Positions 35,303-48,375 of a stretch of DNA of 64,000 bases are shown here, piece after piece (position 1 is the first letter of the stretch; every line of letters begins with the position of its first letter). Both the position numbers and the translations under genes were made by a program. Under the pieces are notes generated by a model. The model worked only from the letters and a program-made list of their open reading frames with translations, made no database searches and was not told the origin of the DNA. Origin of the DNA: Tetraselmis striata (Eukaryota; Chlorophyta; Chlorodendrophyceae; Chlorodendrales; Chlorodendraceae); contig VCJN01002436.1 of assembly GCA_006384855.1 (NCBI GenBank), forward strand, positions 248,001 through 312,000, read 5' to 3'.

Positions 35303-38300
35303 ACTTTATGCGGAGGCTTGCCGTATAGTCGGGTAGGTCACAGGGGCCATGGTCAATTCCGCTGACCACACTTATCACCCATGCGAGTCGGTCGTCCTTC
35401 GTTGCAATAATGCACGTCGCCACCTCGCCAGGTCGATTGCTCGTCTTCAGCAAGGTTATTTTGAATAAGGGGCAGCCAATTCGCTTGCTTCTCTTCTTGC
35501 GGTGTGGGATGGGGTCAACAACCTTTATTGAGGGTCGTGGGCGACCACTAGAGTGAACGCATGTGATTCTGATGCGCCATGCTGGGCCGTCCTCCTTCAG
35601 CGTTGTCGGCGCTACATATATAGACTTGCGCAAAGCCGGCTTCTTTGGCGTAACTTAGCGTGTAGCTCGCCACCTGCTCTGCATCATGAACTGTCGCTCG
35701 GGCCAGTACCATCCCAACTTGGGACGGGTTGTCCCAAGTAACGACGCGCGGTCGAACTCTTCCATTTGGCGTGTGGCGGCGCTGCGCCGGAGCTAGGGGC
35801 TGGTGTGAGAGCACGAGCGAAGGACGATGAATTGGCATTTTCACCAAGAGGTGGAGCAAGAGAGGGGGCCGGCAATAACTCGGCATGATCTTCGTCACGG
35901 CGTCCGACATCATCGCACTGGCGCATCGGCAGGCTCTTCGATCATCATGGCGTGGAGCCCCGGCACAACACAGCGTTGAGTGCATTGACTACTAGTTGTG
36001 ATGGGCACGGTCATGCCTCCCATCAGCAAGTCAGCACCAGCTGATGTAGTCGCTGCCGGACGGTACCGAACAGGTACCGGTTTCACATAGTTTTATATTT
36101 GAATTATCAGCGCGTTGTCCAGGTGACGATGTGAAGCGCGTTGTCCAAATGCCGAGCCGGACAAAATTCGTACGGGGTGCAACTAAAGCTGCACCCCCGC
36201 GGTGCAAACAACATTTCCCTTTTGTAAATTTTAAAATTAATAAAAATGTATTATGATTTTGTATGAATATTTCGGGAAGCCAATAAACTACGGCTTTTAT
36301 TGATCTCCCTAGTTTCAAGGCAGGGTGCTGGGGGCGCATGCACATTTCCGAAAATGTGCTTTTGGCATAATCGCAAGTCTTTTATAGGGGCGGCCAGAGG
36401 GCCTAAGCGGCATACCCACGAAGTTGGACGAAGTGAGGGGAGGGTGAGTGTGGCTGTCGCGGTGCGACCCCATGGTGGGTGCGCCGCGCCAAAGGAAGGT
36501 GGGGACTGACAAGGCCCCCTCGTGCTCTTAATAAGCACATCAGGACGAAACAGCATCCGGGGGCAGCGCCACTCGGGATGGCTACGTAGCGTCAAAAATA
36601 ATTGCGCGCGGAGGTGTCGTACGGGAGTACGATGTTGATGCAACTTCTCGAGGCGTTGCGGGTCGGTATGCAGCCCCTCGGGCGTTACGGCATACTAGCA
36701 TCGGACATAGCACCGTATTTGTAGGCCGCAGAGGCCGCGGAGGCAAGCGGAAGGAACATGGCGCAAGAAACAGCTTGATGGCGTCGACCAAAGCGGGTGC
36801 CCAAGCAAGGGCGGAATAGAGTGGTGGCCGGTTAGCGCCGACCGGCTGTGTTTCCAGGGCTGCGAGGGGCAGCCCGATTGTGGCGCGGAGTATCGCGTTG
36901 AAGCCGCAGGTCCCACCGGCTTAGGAATCGTTCCTGCCCCGAAATGGCGGTCTTCTTCACCGGCAGGCCAAAGGCCGACGCCATGGGGGGCTCTTGTGTC
37001 GCGAGGCATGAAGAGCGTCCCCGCCGAAACTGTCAGTTGAACAATTGTCCGTGTACGACACTGATTGTCGGCGCGAAGAGCCGGCGCACGGTGCCCTCTG
37101 GACGACGAGCGTCGACCGCCTCTCGGCCAACGGGACATGTCCGTGAGCTGAGCGCGGGGCATCACTTCTTAGTGACTTGTAAAAACAAACGACCTTGCTT
37201 TGCATGTCACGAAGACACGAGCTCTGTCGCGGTGCGACCCCATGGTGCTGGGTGCGCCGCGACAAAGGAAGGTGGGGACAGACAAGCCCCATGGTGCTCT
37301 TAAAATAAGCACACGATGAAGCAGCATGCGGGGGCAGCGCCACTCGGGATGGCTGCGCCGGGAACCGCACGCGGAGGTAGGTGCCGTACGGGAGTACGAT
37401 GTCGATGTAGGTCCTCGAGGCCATGCGGGTCGATGCAGCCCCTTGGGCGGTACGGCATACTAGCATCGGACACAGCACCGTATTTGTGCCGTACCGCGCC
37501 TGCTTAGTAGACGACGAGGGAAAGGAAACCCCCAACTACTAGTAGTAGGGAGTATTCGCGGAAAATTGGGGAGGATCTTGGACTGGATTGATACCCGTCC
37601 GCCACGTCGCGTGCCGGCGTACGTCAGTTTGTAATCGTTACATGCGAGCCATCGCATACTAGCAGGTGCTACCAGACGCGCACGATTTATACTCGACTAC
37701 GTGCTTGACCAGCACCCGCCCCTCGGGCATGACCGCCATACCGGAGTCATGGCGAAAGTGCCCCATCTCCTTCCGCATCTTGTCTTGCATCTTGCCCTTC
37801 TTCCCATGCCGACCGTCCGCGCCGTCCAGTATTCGCAGATATCCGCAGCATCCACGGCGTGCAGCAGCGCCGAGATAGATCCACTCCACGTCCGGACGTC
37901 TTGAGTGCTCCAAGCGGCGCTTCCATTCTGGCAAGGGTACCACGGTAGCCTTCGCTCCCGCAGTCGCGGGAACTTCGTATATATGTGCCCGCCATAGCTA
38001 GATAGCTAGGCGGCACCTACCGGGGAGACGCACGTGCGGACATGGTAGTCGCTGCAGCCAAGGACGAGGTGGTGGGTTGGGTTTTTGGATGGTGCATCGG
38101 AGTGGGCGGCAAGGAGCTGCATTTGCGCGAGCCGCGACATGACGGGAATCCGCCAGCCCAATTTGAAATTACCGGTTGATAACGCCTCTACAATTTGGTC
38201 GCGCCTCTCCGATATATCGCGCCAAATTGGAGAGGTCGTCGGCCTCTCCAATTTGTGCGTACGCGAGGGTGTACGCGCTTACGTGTCGCGCGATTGCTGA

Positions 38301-38605
38301 CGTGCCTCTTCAAAATCCTGTCCAATTCGCCGCGAATACCCGATGGAAACGTAATCCTCACTAGTGCTTTTAGCGGCGGATTTCTTACTTCCTATATAGG
38401 CTGCATCAAAATAATAGACTGGTGAGAGTCGACGTAAACGCGCCCGACAGCGACGGCCAAACGGCACCCCGTCCCCTCGATCCTGCTGCTGGCGGACTAC
38501 AGGTACACGAGTCTGCAGGGGCTCACCCGTTCGTCTCGGTGCACGTGATATGAGGCACATGGCGGCGTAAGCTCGTCCCCAAGCCTCGGTTCTGTCCACC
38601 ACGAT
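35303..38605. other. Gene-free accessory stretch with direct repeats
   Basis: Contains the repeat pair listed separately and several minus-strand open frames of 90-190 codons without recognisable domains. A 13-bp perfect hairpin lies at 38223-38255 with a 7-base loop. The last few hundred bases should hold the 5' region of the membrane-protein gene. Confidence 0.55.
36454..37487. repeat. Pair of ~265-bp direct repeats about 770 bp apart
   Basis: Copies at 36454-36722 and 37223-37487 begin tgtcgcggtgcgaccccatg and end agcaccgtatttgt, with scattered substitutions and small indels between. Size and spacing would suit terminal repeats of a small TRIM-like element, or a simple duplication. I see no primer-binding site or target duplication. 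Confidence 0.75.
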
Positions 38606-39213
38606 ATGCTTACTCGCATGTTCGACCCCGCAGCGGCGGAGCAGAACGAGGCCTGGCGCATCCTGGCAACCCTCCTGTCGGGCGCAACTCTCCAGCTCGC
38701 GCTGCCAGCAGCCGTGACAGCCAATGGCGCGCTGAACCTGTGCTCGCTCGGCGGCATGTGGCTGCTATTCGATGCGATGAACTGCACCTGCCGCGGGGCC
38801 AGGGCGAAGCTGCTGGAGGGCCTGCGCGGGAAGGCGAGGCGGCTGGACTCCCGCTTGGAGGTATCGGACAGCATGGCTTTCAGCTCGCCACATGTGCAGG
38901 CGGCCTTCGAGGGCTGGCAGGGGCACCGGGTGCTGGACTGGGTGCCCAACCTGGTGACGACGGTGACGATGGTGGGGGCCGCCATCCCCGATCTAGCGCG
39001 GCTCGGGCACCGCATCACAGCCCAGCGTGTACGCATATACCCGCACAAGAAGCATAATCCTTCACATCTTGCAGATACAAAAGCAAAAGACAATGTCTGC
39101 GAAGTGGACCTTATTTCTTCAACCTACATGGCTAATCCGATATCGCTTCAAGCATATTTGGCCCTTGTAGCGAGAGGCGCCATGGAGCTGACTTCGGGTA
39201 TTGCCTCCTGTGC

Positions 39214-39247
<34 letters not shown>

Positions 39248-39811
39248 CCCCTCTTTGTCCAGGCAGGCGTGCTGGTGAAGCTGATGCGCCGCCGGGAGAT
39301 CTGCCCGCTGAGCGTGCATGTGACCCACCTTCTATTCCTCACCCTATACACCTGCCGCTCTGTGCCGGTGATTTGGCAGCAGCTGTCACTCGCTCACCGC
39401 TCGTGGATCTCCATTGTGATCGGCCATGCGGGGCTGTTGTACGGCGTGGTGAAGCTGCTTCATGGGGACAAGTGCTACGCCTCCTTGTTCCCGGCAGCGA
39501 TGATTTCGCTGCCAGGCATCCTGATCATGCTGGCGGTGCTGTCCGTTGTGTCGTACATTGGACACTCGGCGGCAGTGGCGCACACGGAGACGCATTATGG
39601 CATGCTTACGGCGGAGTACACGGCTCTATTGATGGTCCAGAGGCTGCGGCGGACCGGTCTCCAGCTGAGCGAGTCGGAGGACATGCAGCGCGAACTGGCA
39701 GCGTTGGTGATATTTGCGGTGGTGCTGTCGCAGTTGGGATGCACCGGGAGGCATGCAGTTGCCGCCTACACCAGGTCAATGTTCCTGGCCTCAGGGAGCA
39801 GCCAACGGTGA
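38606..39811 (+). CDS. Multipass membrane protein of unknown function
   Basis: I do not recognise the family. The frame stays open for 401 codons, but the middle (39029-39262) has a GT…AG border pair, is AT-richer and contains a TG microsatellite. I therefore model two exons, 38606-39028 and 39263-39811, joined in phase 0 for 323 residues. Hydrophobic segments lie at about residues 18-60 and 112-130 in exon 1 and 160-172, 185-205, 220-245 and 285-305 in exon 2, with basic loops (LVKLMRRRE, LRGKARR). There is no signal peptide motif. The true start may lie in an upstream exon, because an acceptor-like string (…gaccccgcag) follows the chosen ATG. Coding is supported by GC-rich codon use and the long open frame. 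Confidence 0.6.
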
Positions 39812-42615
39812 CAGGACCAATTAGTCTGTTCGCCAATTAGGGGGTGCGCGGTAGCACAGTGCATTCCATCCCAATGTCATTCATCTAGCAGGGGGCACTC
39901 CTCCCCCATGCCTTGTCCGGGCTGTGAAATATGCTTGAACGGGCATCAACATTTTGAAGACGAGCCGGAGGGGGCGGACCAAAGAAAATCTCGGGTACTG
40001 GTGGTACTCTTTCGGCCATGACAAGTTGATTTGTCGTGTTAGCTGCCTATCGTCCATTGAGAAAAGCAGGGGTCCGGATATCCGCAAAAACAAGATGCTG
40101 AATCCCAAACAACAAACAATACTTCGTGCTGTGCTGGAGAATCTGTAGCGACACGTACGGCCGCGTCTGGCGTCACGGCTGCTTGCGCGCTATCCTTGCT
40201 CGGCGGCGCCACGCCGGCTTGTGGGCTCCATTCGACACTTCTGCCGCTGAACCCTGGCCGCGGGCCGCGAGTGGGCATCACAACACCCACCCTCACAGCA
40301 GCCACCCCCACCATGCCCGTGAGACTGATTGGGGTGAGACTGATTGGCGGCGTTCTCTCAGTATGCGAGAGCGTCAGCACCGATAGGGTGATCCAGCAGC
40401 TCAAGCCGTCGTGGGAAAGGCGACGGAGTTCGCCCCGACGGCGCCATTGGTCAGAGGTTATGTTGGCAGTCATGCGTTGTCTTGCCCCTGCCTTTCCTTG
40501 TGTTTCCTGTCTGCACAGTGCGAACAGGCAGGGGAGGTTAGCCGCCCGCACTGGTGCGCGACACTACCCGCGCAGAAAGGCAGGCGCAGCAAAGCTGGGC
40601 GGCCATCGGAGAGGGCAACAACTCAGCAGCAGCAGCCGGCAGGCGAGCATGCGCGGCGCAGCAGGGCACCCGTCAGGCGCAACGCAGCCAAGCGTAGCGT
40701 CCGAGGTATTCTGCGACAGTGGCAGCGTTAGTAGCATTCAATCATCCGTCATTACACATCCATAGTATGGTAGCCTTCGGCCGGGAGGGCAAAGGGGTTA
40801 ATATCACTTCCACATAGTATGTGGCTTTTTCTTCATAATTGTCCTCTCTTGTGCATGTACCGCCTGTGGCAGCAACTTATTGCTGGCCACTGTGTACTTG
40901 ATGCTGGAGGATTGGACATCACCAGCATTGATGGCACAGCCCAAGTGCATCTTTGCAGTGCTTTTAACATTACTTGTGGTATTGTAGTAGTGCTTTGTAG
41001 TACATGTGGATGCAGCAGGAGCGCTCAAACAAGGGGGAGGAGGCGCACCTGAAACGACAGATCAACTTGTCATGCCCTCAGATGCGCTCATTCACCCGAG
41101 TTATTACCAAATTAACCTGAGTTATCGAATCAGGAACAATAAGGACACAATTCGTACTATATGGCGTATGTAATATTATGTGTACTTTTTATTTGTATAT
41201 ATGTTTTATTTCGCACACATCAGGAGAATCCCCGCCAGCAGCAGGGCGCGGGCTGGGGATCGGGCTTGCCCCGACTCGCATTCCCCGAATGGGCCGACGC
41301 CCAAGCGGGTAGGGCGGAGCTTTCGTGGTCAGTGCGGGGGAATTTGATGGCAGTGTTTTAGAGGGTGATCTAACGGTTTTGCAAACTTCGTCACTGGCCT
41401 TTAATTAGTGTTGCAGAATGCTTCTTCACTAGAACGGATGAGCGTCGCCTCCCCAGCCCAGGGGCAGGGCTTTCCGTAACTGGATCGCTGCCTAAACGGC
41501 CGTCGCAGAGACGCTACAAGGGTTTCACTGTTGCCAGTCCGCCTGTCCCGGGGGCGAAACCGACCAAAAAAAGGGCGTGGGCGGTAGCGAACGACGTAGC
41601 GCGACCTACCGGTGTGAATTACAAATAGGGCAGTAACAAATCCACCTACCTGTACATTACAATAGTAGTAGCGCGACCTACAGGTACCCGTACTGGCAGC
41701 AAGCGACTTTGTTTTTCGCCCCCGGTATCAAGCGACTATTCATCGCTAATTGTATCCTTCAGTCACTGTGTACGAGTAGTCGCTCGTCTATTATATCTCA
41801 ATCATAGAGCGACAAGTACTAACTTTTGGGTTACAGGGAGAGCGTCCAGAGAATGCACGCAAAGTACTGGGGAAGGAAAAAGCCTACATTTAAGCAGAAC
41901 CCTCTTAGCGCCGGGCCGCGGGGCCCGGCGATGCGGCAGGTATGGGGATATCCCCATAATTGATAGAGCGACTAGCGACGATGTTCACCCGCCTGTGACG
42001 ACATCGTCATAATCATCACAAAGCACATACACTCACTACTGATTGTTGTACAGTACTCGTACGCGCGTACCTGGTTCAAAACGTAGAATAAAATACAGCG
42101 ACTACATACGACAGACCCGCTACATTTATACCGGTAGTCGAAGGGCTCGGTCGAGTGCGCGGCAGGTGACGACGGGCAGTGAATAACCCCTCACCAGGTG
42201 AGGGGCAGCGGACGGTCGAATAAGCGCAGCAGGCGTCAGCAGGGGCCAACAGGTTTTCCTACACATACAGCAGCGACCACTGGTGCGCAATTAGCTGGCA
42301 CCTCCGACGGGCGTCCACGCAGGTAGCTAACCTGAGAGCACAAGTCTGAGGCACAGCACACGCTCTCAGGCTCCCCGCGGCTTGTGCGGCTCTTCCTTTG
42401 CCGCCGGTAGACTGCGTGTGAGTGAAATACTGCCGCCAATTAGGCGAGGGACAAAAATAAAGTATATCTTGCCAGCAACGGACGCCGCCGACCCAGCTGG
42501 GGGAGGCGCCACCACCCACCACCCCGCCCGGGCACGCGCGGACAGCGACAGCAGTGCGCCTCTTCCTTTTGTCCACGCGGTCCCGTGCGCGGCGGCCCGC
42601 GCAGCGCGCGGCAGG
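39812..42615. other. Spacer with no supported gene
   Basis: Open frames at 40196-40765 and 41161-41361 show no recognisable domain. The region from 41.6 to 42.2 kb is rich in short cgacta/tacgag motifs. The last ~200 bases (from about 42400) are GC-rich and probably 5' UTR or promoter of the ACT-domain gene. Confidence 0.5.
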
Positions 42616-42921
42616 ATGAACCCTTATGCGCCCGGCATGGGCAGCGGGTTCAAGCGCATCGGCAGCCTGCGCACCTTCAACGAGTACCGAGACGAGGAGG
42701 CGGCCACCGCCAACCGGCGCAGCGGCGTGGGTCGGGAGGGGCTGATGCTGGAGTACGAGACGCTGGCGCTGCGCGTGCACCCGCCCAACGTGGTCATTGA
42801 CAACGAGGCGCACGAAACGTGCACCGTCATCACCATCGACTCCGCCAACCGCCCTGGAACCCTCGTCGAGGTAGTCTCCCTCCGCCGCCGCCGCCGTTCT
42901 CGGGGCGAACTCCCCCCCGCC

Positions 42922-42952
<31 letters not shown>

Positions 42953-45900
42953 AAAGAAAGTTACCCGTACCCCTCTCAGGTCCATCCCCCTATGGCTGGC
43001 AGCCGGGAGACTCCTGGCATAGTAAATATTCGGAGGTGCAGCTCGACGATTCAGCTGGAACAATAGCAACGCGTCGGGAAGGGGGAGGAACACGAGGCAC
43101 GTGGGGGGTGGGCGGGATACCGGGAATAGGTGGCTAACAACGGCCTCGGCGGGGAAATGGCGGGGAGCGTACGTACGTGGCACGCGCGGAAGAAACGACC
43201 GGAAGGGGTAAAAGTTCGTACGCTCTGGCGGCTTCAGCACGCGCGGCGCCGAGCTGTCCGCTGCGCGGGGAAGTTCTCGCGCCGAGTCGCGAGGGTGATG
43301 ATGACGTGCTGATGACGCACCGGCTGCGCTGCCGCGACTGGGCGGCCCCAGGTGGTGCAGTACCTCACGGAGATGGGGCTATGCATCAACAGCGCGCGAA
43401 TATCCTCCGATGGCGGCTGGTTTGTGGACGGTGCGGTCCCACCCCCCGCCCTTCGCCGCCCCCTTTTTCCGCATTGCCATTCCCAGCCCCCACAAATACA
43501 CTCCCCACCAATGAACACAAATCAGTGCGGCACCACGCCCACTTGGGTAGCCTGCCTCAAGGCACACATACCGCGGGATGTGCCGCGCAGTCTTCCACGT
43601 GCTGGACCATGGCCGCAAGGTGACCAGCCGCGACAAGGTGGACAAGCTGGCGGCGGTGAGTGGCTAACCCATGCCACCGACCCAAAGCTCTCGGCACTCA
43701 CCTGGACGGCGGCGCCTATTAATACCCACAGACCTCCAAATTTACCGCCTCCTCTGCCCCATGCTCTCGAGGCTATGCTGATGCGGTGCTGCCCCGGCAG
43801 ATGCTCACGGTGAACTACGAGCCAGACGTGTCGCCCGTGGCAGTAATAGGTGGGCGCCCCGCCCTGCCTCCCAGTAGCGAGGCTCTCGCCCCCTGCCCCG
43901 CCTCCTGCCCAAGCCCCCCCCCCCCCCCCTCCTCAAAGCTATGAGCGCTGTGCCTGCTCCTGTGTGTGGGCTATGCGCGGGCGTCTCCGGCATGCTGCCC
44001 GTTTTCACTCCCTTTGTGATTCCTCTCCCCATTTACTCCCCCGTATTACTCGCTCTTATCGCTGTCCTGATCGATACGCGTGTGCCTGGATCGTGCGGTC
44101 CCCGGCAGGCGCGGGCGCGCCGCCCGAGACGGCAAGCAGCCCCAAGGCGGGGAAGGAATGGACGACCGTGTTTGAGCTCGCGGGGCAGGACCGCGCGGGG
44201 CTGCTGGCGGACGTCACGCAGCTCCTCACGTGCAACGGCTGCGACGTGCGCTCCGCGGCGGTGCGGCGCCCTCCGCCACCTACCCCCCCGCTACGGGTTC
44301 TGGGGAGGCTGGTGCCTGCTCCATGGATATCAATCATATCAATGCCAGGGAGATTACGTGCGGGGCTTTCTGGAGGTTTCAGGGCTTCTCAGGGTTCCGC
44401 CTTGGGGGTCGCTCACGAGCTCCATTGGACTCTTCCGCATGAGCAGCACATGCATTGCAGCCTGTGGTGCGACATGAGTAAATGAATATATGCATCAACA
44501 TGTCAATGAGTGCCCGGTGGTAGGTATGCTTTTAGAGAGATGCTTTGTGCTCGTGAATGGATGGACAGATGGACGGGGGGCCGGTTGGCCAAGTCATGGG
44601 GGGGAGGGGGCTCCGCTGGCTGAGCGCCGCTGTCGGCGGGTCGGCGCGCAGGTGTGGACGTACCGCAACCGCGTGGCGTTTGTGATGAGCGTGATGGAGA
44701 ACGGCAAGCCGATGAGCAAGTCGACCAAGCTGACGCGGCTGCACGAGCTGCTGATCAAGATGATGGGCGACAAGCGCGGGCGCGCGGTGGTGGCGGTGAA
44801 GAACGTGAAGGGCGAGATCCACCACGACCGCCGGCTGCACCAGCGCATGCTGCAGGAGGACCAGCACGAGTGGGCGCGCCAGCTGGCGCTGCACCGGAGT
44901 TCGCTGCCGTCCATGGTGGAGGAGCGCGTGTGGGCGGAGGGCGACGGAGAGGGCGGCGGTTCGGCGCTCGGCACGCGCCGCTCCTCCGTGGACCTCACCC
45001 GCCCCTCGTCGCCCCCGCCCTCCGACAGCAGCCAGGCCTCCACCACCGTGCCCGCGCTGGACAGCAAGGAGAACCTGCGCTCCACCAGATACTCCAAGCC
45101 CACCATCACCGTCACCGACATGCCCGCGCTCGGCTACTGGGTCGCCACCATCAAGTGCAAGGACCGCACCAAGGTGCGCCCGGATCGTCCTGGGGAGGCT
45201 GCGCCGCTGAATCCCTTGGACCCCTCCCCCTCCCTCGGCAGGTTCCCTTCACTGCTGCCCCCACGCAGCAGCCACATGCACGAATGCATGTGTGTAGTGG
45301 ATAACACCGCACCCGGCCGTACCATCACCACACCAATGATAAATGGTGATGTTTGCGGTGATTCCAGGAACTGATAGGGGGGGGTGGGTGGGGGGGGGGG
45401 GGGGGGGGAGAGAGAGTATTGCGCACCCCATGCGAAACAGATTTAGTGGGCTCACAAGTGTCGGGTGACACAGACCGTAGTACTTCTCATGAAATATCAT
45501 ATGAACCACCCATACGTTTTTCTATCCATCACGGTAGTGGTGGCAATGACGGCGGAATGTGGGATACGTTTTGCATGTCTCGAATACTGCGATGATATAT
45601 ATGCATGGCGTCAGTAGGACGCAACGGAAACGTGGAGGGGGGCGTGAGGGGACTGCGGGCAATATCATGTAGTTTGCCCACTCACCTCGATCGAGCGTCA
45701 CCGCGGCATGTTTGGCGGAACAGCATGAGCAGGCGCCAGCTGGAATGCCAAGGTTGACATATTCGCGCAAGTCCGATTGTTGCCGAATCACATCTCATGC
45801 CCCCCTTCCCCTTCTCCTCCTCGCCCTCCTGTTGGTTTGCACCGCAGCTGCTGTTCGACACGGTGTGTACACTCGCCGACATGCGCTACGACGTGTACCA

Positions 45901-46764
45901 CGCCACCATCGACAGCAACAACGGGAAGGCTTTCCAGGAGTACTTTCTGCGGCCGTGCCTCGGCGATGCCATCTGGGACGAAATGCGCGCCGCGCAGCTG
46001 CGCGCGATGCTGGAAGTCGCGGTGGAGCGCCGCTTCCCGCAGGGCCTCAAGGTGCACGTGCACAGCGTGAACCGCTTCGGCTTGCTGGCCTCCCTCAGCC
46101 GCGTGCTCTTCGAGAACCGCCTGTCCATCCGGCGAGCGGTCGTCAAGACGCACGACGGCAATGCGTCGGCTCACACGTTTTACGTGATGGATGCTTCGGG
46201 CGCCCCGCCGAACCGCGAGAGGGTCGAGCAGGCGTGCCACATGATTGGCGGCAAGCTGGTCGAGGCCGGCTCCGAGCCGACGGAAGAGCAGATCAAGGTT
46301 GGCGAGACACAACCCCGTGCCGCGTGTTTTTAATCCACCCCGGATCAATACGTGTCGAGCGTCAATAAAACGTACCAGATGAGATGATAAAAACTACATT
46401 TTGGATGTATTGATCATCGAAGCTCGGTAATCTTCGACATCATTGAGATTGTTTAGTTCTTATGAGACCATGTCCCCGTATTCGTATTCGTATTTATTCG
46501 TATAGTATTTATTCGTATTCGTATTCGTATTTAAACTGGCTCACTCTGTTCCTTCCCTTAACAATAGTATTTATTTAATAGGTATTTAAAGCTGTCGCTT
46601 CAGTCGCTGTAGTCGCTCTGACAGTGCGTCGACCGACTGCGCAGGTCGGCAGTGGGGACTACAAGTTTTCATTTTCGTTCCTGAACAAGCAGTGGTTCAA
46701 GGAGTGGTCCGGCACGTCCGCCAGTATGTCCGGCAGCCCCGAGGGGCTCTCTGGCAGCCTGTAG
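42616..46764 (+). CDS. ACT-domain repeat protein, plant ACR type, four ACT domains
   Basis: Exons: 42616-42870, 43352-43430, 43591-43655, 43801-43849, 44109-44260, 44652-45173, 45848-46297, 46645-46764; 563 residues, every junction in phase. ACT 1 (about 53-120) opens PPNVVIDNEAHETCTVI and contains NRPGTL. ACT 2 (about 166-220) contains GQDRAGLLADVTQLL. ACT 3 (about 360-410) contains CKDRTKLLFDTVCTL. ACT 4 (about 440-510) contains NRFGLLASLSRVLFENRL. The linker between ACT 2 and ACT 3 (about 255-345) is rich in Ser, Pro and Thr. ACR proteins are thought to be amino-acid sensors, resembling the ACT part of bacterial GlnD without its enzymatic domains. The start could be 78 codons further upstream in the same frame (42382). 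I prefer 42616 because the upstream part looks like leader sequence. TGTAA at 46963 fits the 3' end. Confidence 0.92.
46477..46532. repeat. Imperfect (TTCGTA)n microsatellite
   Basis: Repeated attcgt/atttattcgt units over about 55 bases, in the last intron of the ACT-domain gene. Confidence 0.85.
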
Positions 46765-46962
46765 TCCGCTACGGCGGCGGCACTCGAAGCGTAAACTCGA
46801 AGCGCGTAAATCTCGGTCACTCCGATCTACTTGTGGTGGTGCCCACGACGCGGCTTGAGCTGTCGACTGGCTGCTTAGTTAGGTCAGCAGCCCCGCCCGG
46901 TCCCCAGCATGTACCAACAGACGCACCGCGCTGTCGCCTGGCACTGGCTGACAGCGGAATAG

Positions 46963-46967
46963 TGTAA
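46963..46967 (+). terminator. TGTAA poly(A) signal of the ACT-domain gene
   Basis: TGTAA in sense orientation about 200 nt past the stop. Positional inference. Confidence 0.5.
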
Positions 46968-47800
46968 TAGTATCCAGCAGGGTCGGCGGGCAGGAAAACA
47001 ATCGCAGCGCTTCCATCAGTCCCTTCCTGCACTGCGCCTTCGTTGTCAGTAGCAGATATTGCAGTGCACTACTGTCAGATTCCGCGCTCAGTCAGATATG
47101 CGTCGCGTTTCTCGCGCGCAAAATCATCACATCATATGGCGTGCTGATGTTTTGGAAATCCCCATAATTCGGCGAATTCTCGAATTTCTGTCAGAATCCA
47201 TGAATACTGCTGGGTTCAACAGACTAGGGCGCGAATAATCTGGCGTTGCGAGATCCGGGCGCGGCCCAGCGGGTGCACTAATTCCAGTTTCCGAGTTGAA
47301 GATTCGAAGGATCTCCGTCGCAGCAGTGTGTGTGAGTCGTCTGCAAGTGGAGGAAACAAATCCAGCAGGGAGCCCTGAAGCTTAGCCAGGGTCTGTATTC
47401 TACCTGCAGAAAGAGTTGTCCCATATGTCGTCCTGCACAGTCGCCATATTTTGGGAAGTTTGGGACGACCAAGAACATGCGAGCTGTGCATTTATTAATG
47501 TTTCTGAAGTAGTCGGGCCTGCTTGTTGCTGCGCTCTCGTCGGGAGTCCCCCCCCCCCCCCTCCCCCCAGTAGGGAGCCACGAGAAGTCCCGCTAACACA
47601 GGAGCATCGTCCCCGCCCGCGACGATTACTTAGCGATATTTACTATGCTGAACTGTATATGCTGTATAACTGCAGCTATACATGGATATACATGTATTAA
47701 GGGAAGCTTGTTCAACATGCTGTACAGGTACAACATACATTAGCAAGCCGCGAAAGCAATCGTTGCGTAGTTTCATAGTTCGTTTTTTCAAAGCGAGGAT

Positions 47801-48375
47801 GGCTGGATGGTCGCGTGTTCACCACTGCCATCACTACTGTTGCAGCGGCGGCCAGCTCACAGACGTGCTGTACTCCAGCATGTCCCCATCCGGGCGGCAT
47901 GCCTTCCGACCACTGATGGCGCACTCGCATCAAATAGATAGGGACTCGTGATTAAGTATCCGATGGCAAACTCGGGAGATCTTCAAGGAGGGGTGAAAGA
48001 ATGCGGGGAATTCCATCAACATGCTGCAAACACTGCGAACAGACCTCCGTGGTGAGTTCGCATTACGCATGAACTTGTTGCCTGGTTGGCTGGATGGTCG
48101 TGTGTTCTTCGCTACCAGCACTACTGTTGCGGCGGTGGCCAGCCCATATATGTGCAGTCCAGCATGGCCCCATCCGGGCGGCATGCCTTCTGACCACTGC
48201 TGGCGCACTCGTATCATAGGGAATCAGGATTAAGTATCCGATGGCAAACTCGGGGAAATCATCAAGGGGGGCCGGGGGGGGGAGGGGGGGATGAATGCGG
48301 GGAATTCCGTCAACATGCCGCAAACAATGCGTACAGACGACCTCCGTGGGGTGTTGCTGGTGAGCGCGCAATGCG
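47801..48375. repeat. Two-copy tandem repeat, 287-bp unit
   Basis: ggctggatggtcg at 47801 recurs at 48088. The copies share ccatccgggcggcatgcctt, ttaagtatccgatggcaaac, gcggggaattcc and acagacctccgtgg-type blocks along the whole unit. A few substitutions and small indels separate them. Confidence 0.9.

Noticed and set aside
36582-37165. Minus-strand stretch faintly resembling an ankyrin repeat
   Set aside because: Only one weak motif (PPLYSALAWAPALVDAIKLF) and no second repeat in frame. Enclosed by direct repeats.
47801-48375. Possible CRISPR-like array
   Set aside because: Only two long units without short regular spacers, in a eukaryotic gene context.
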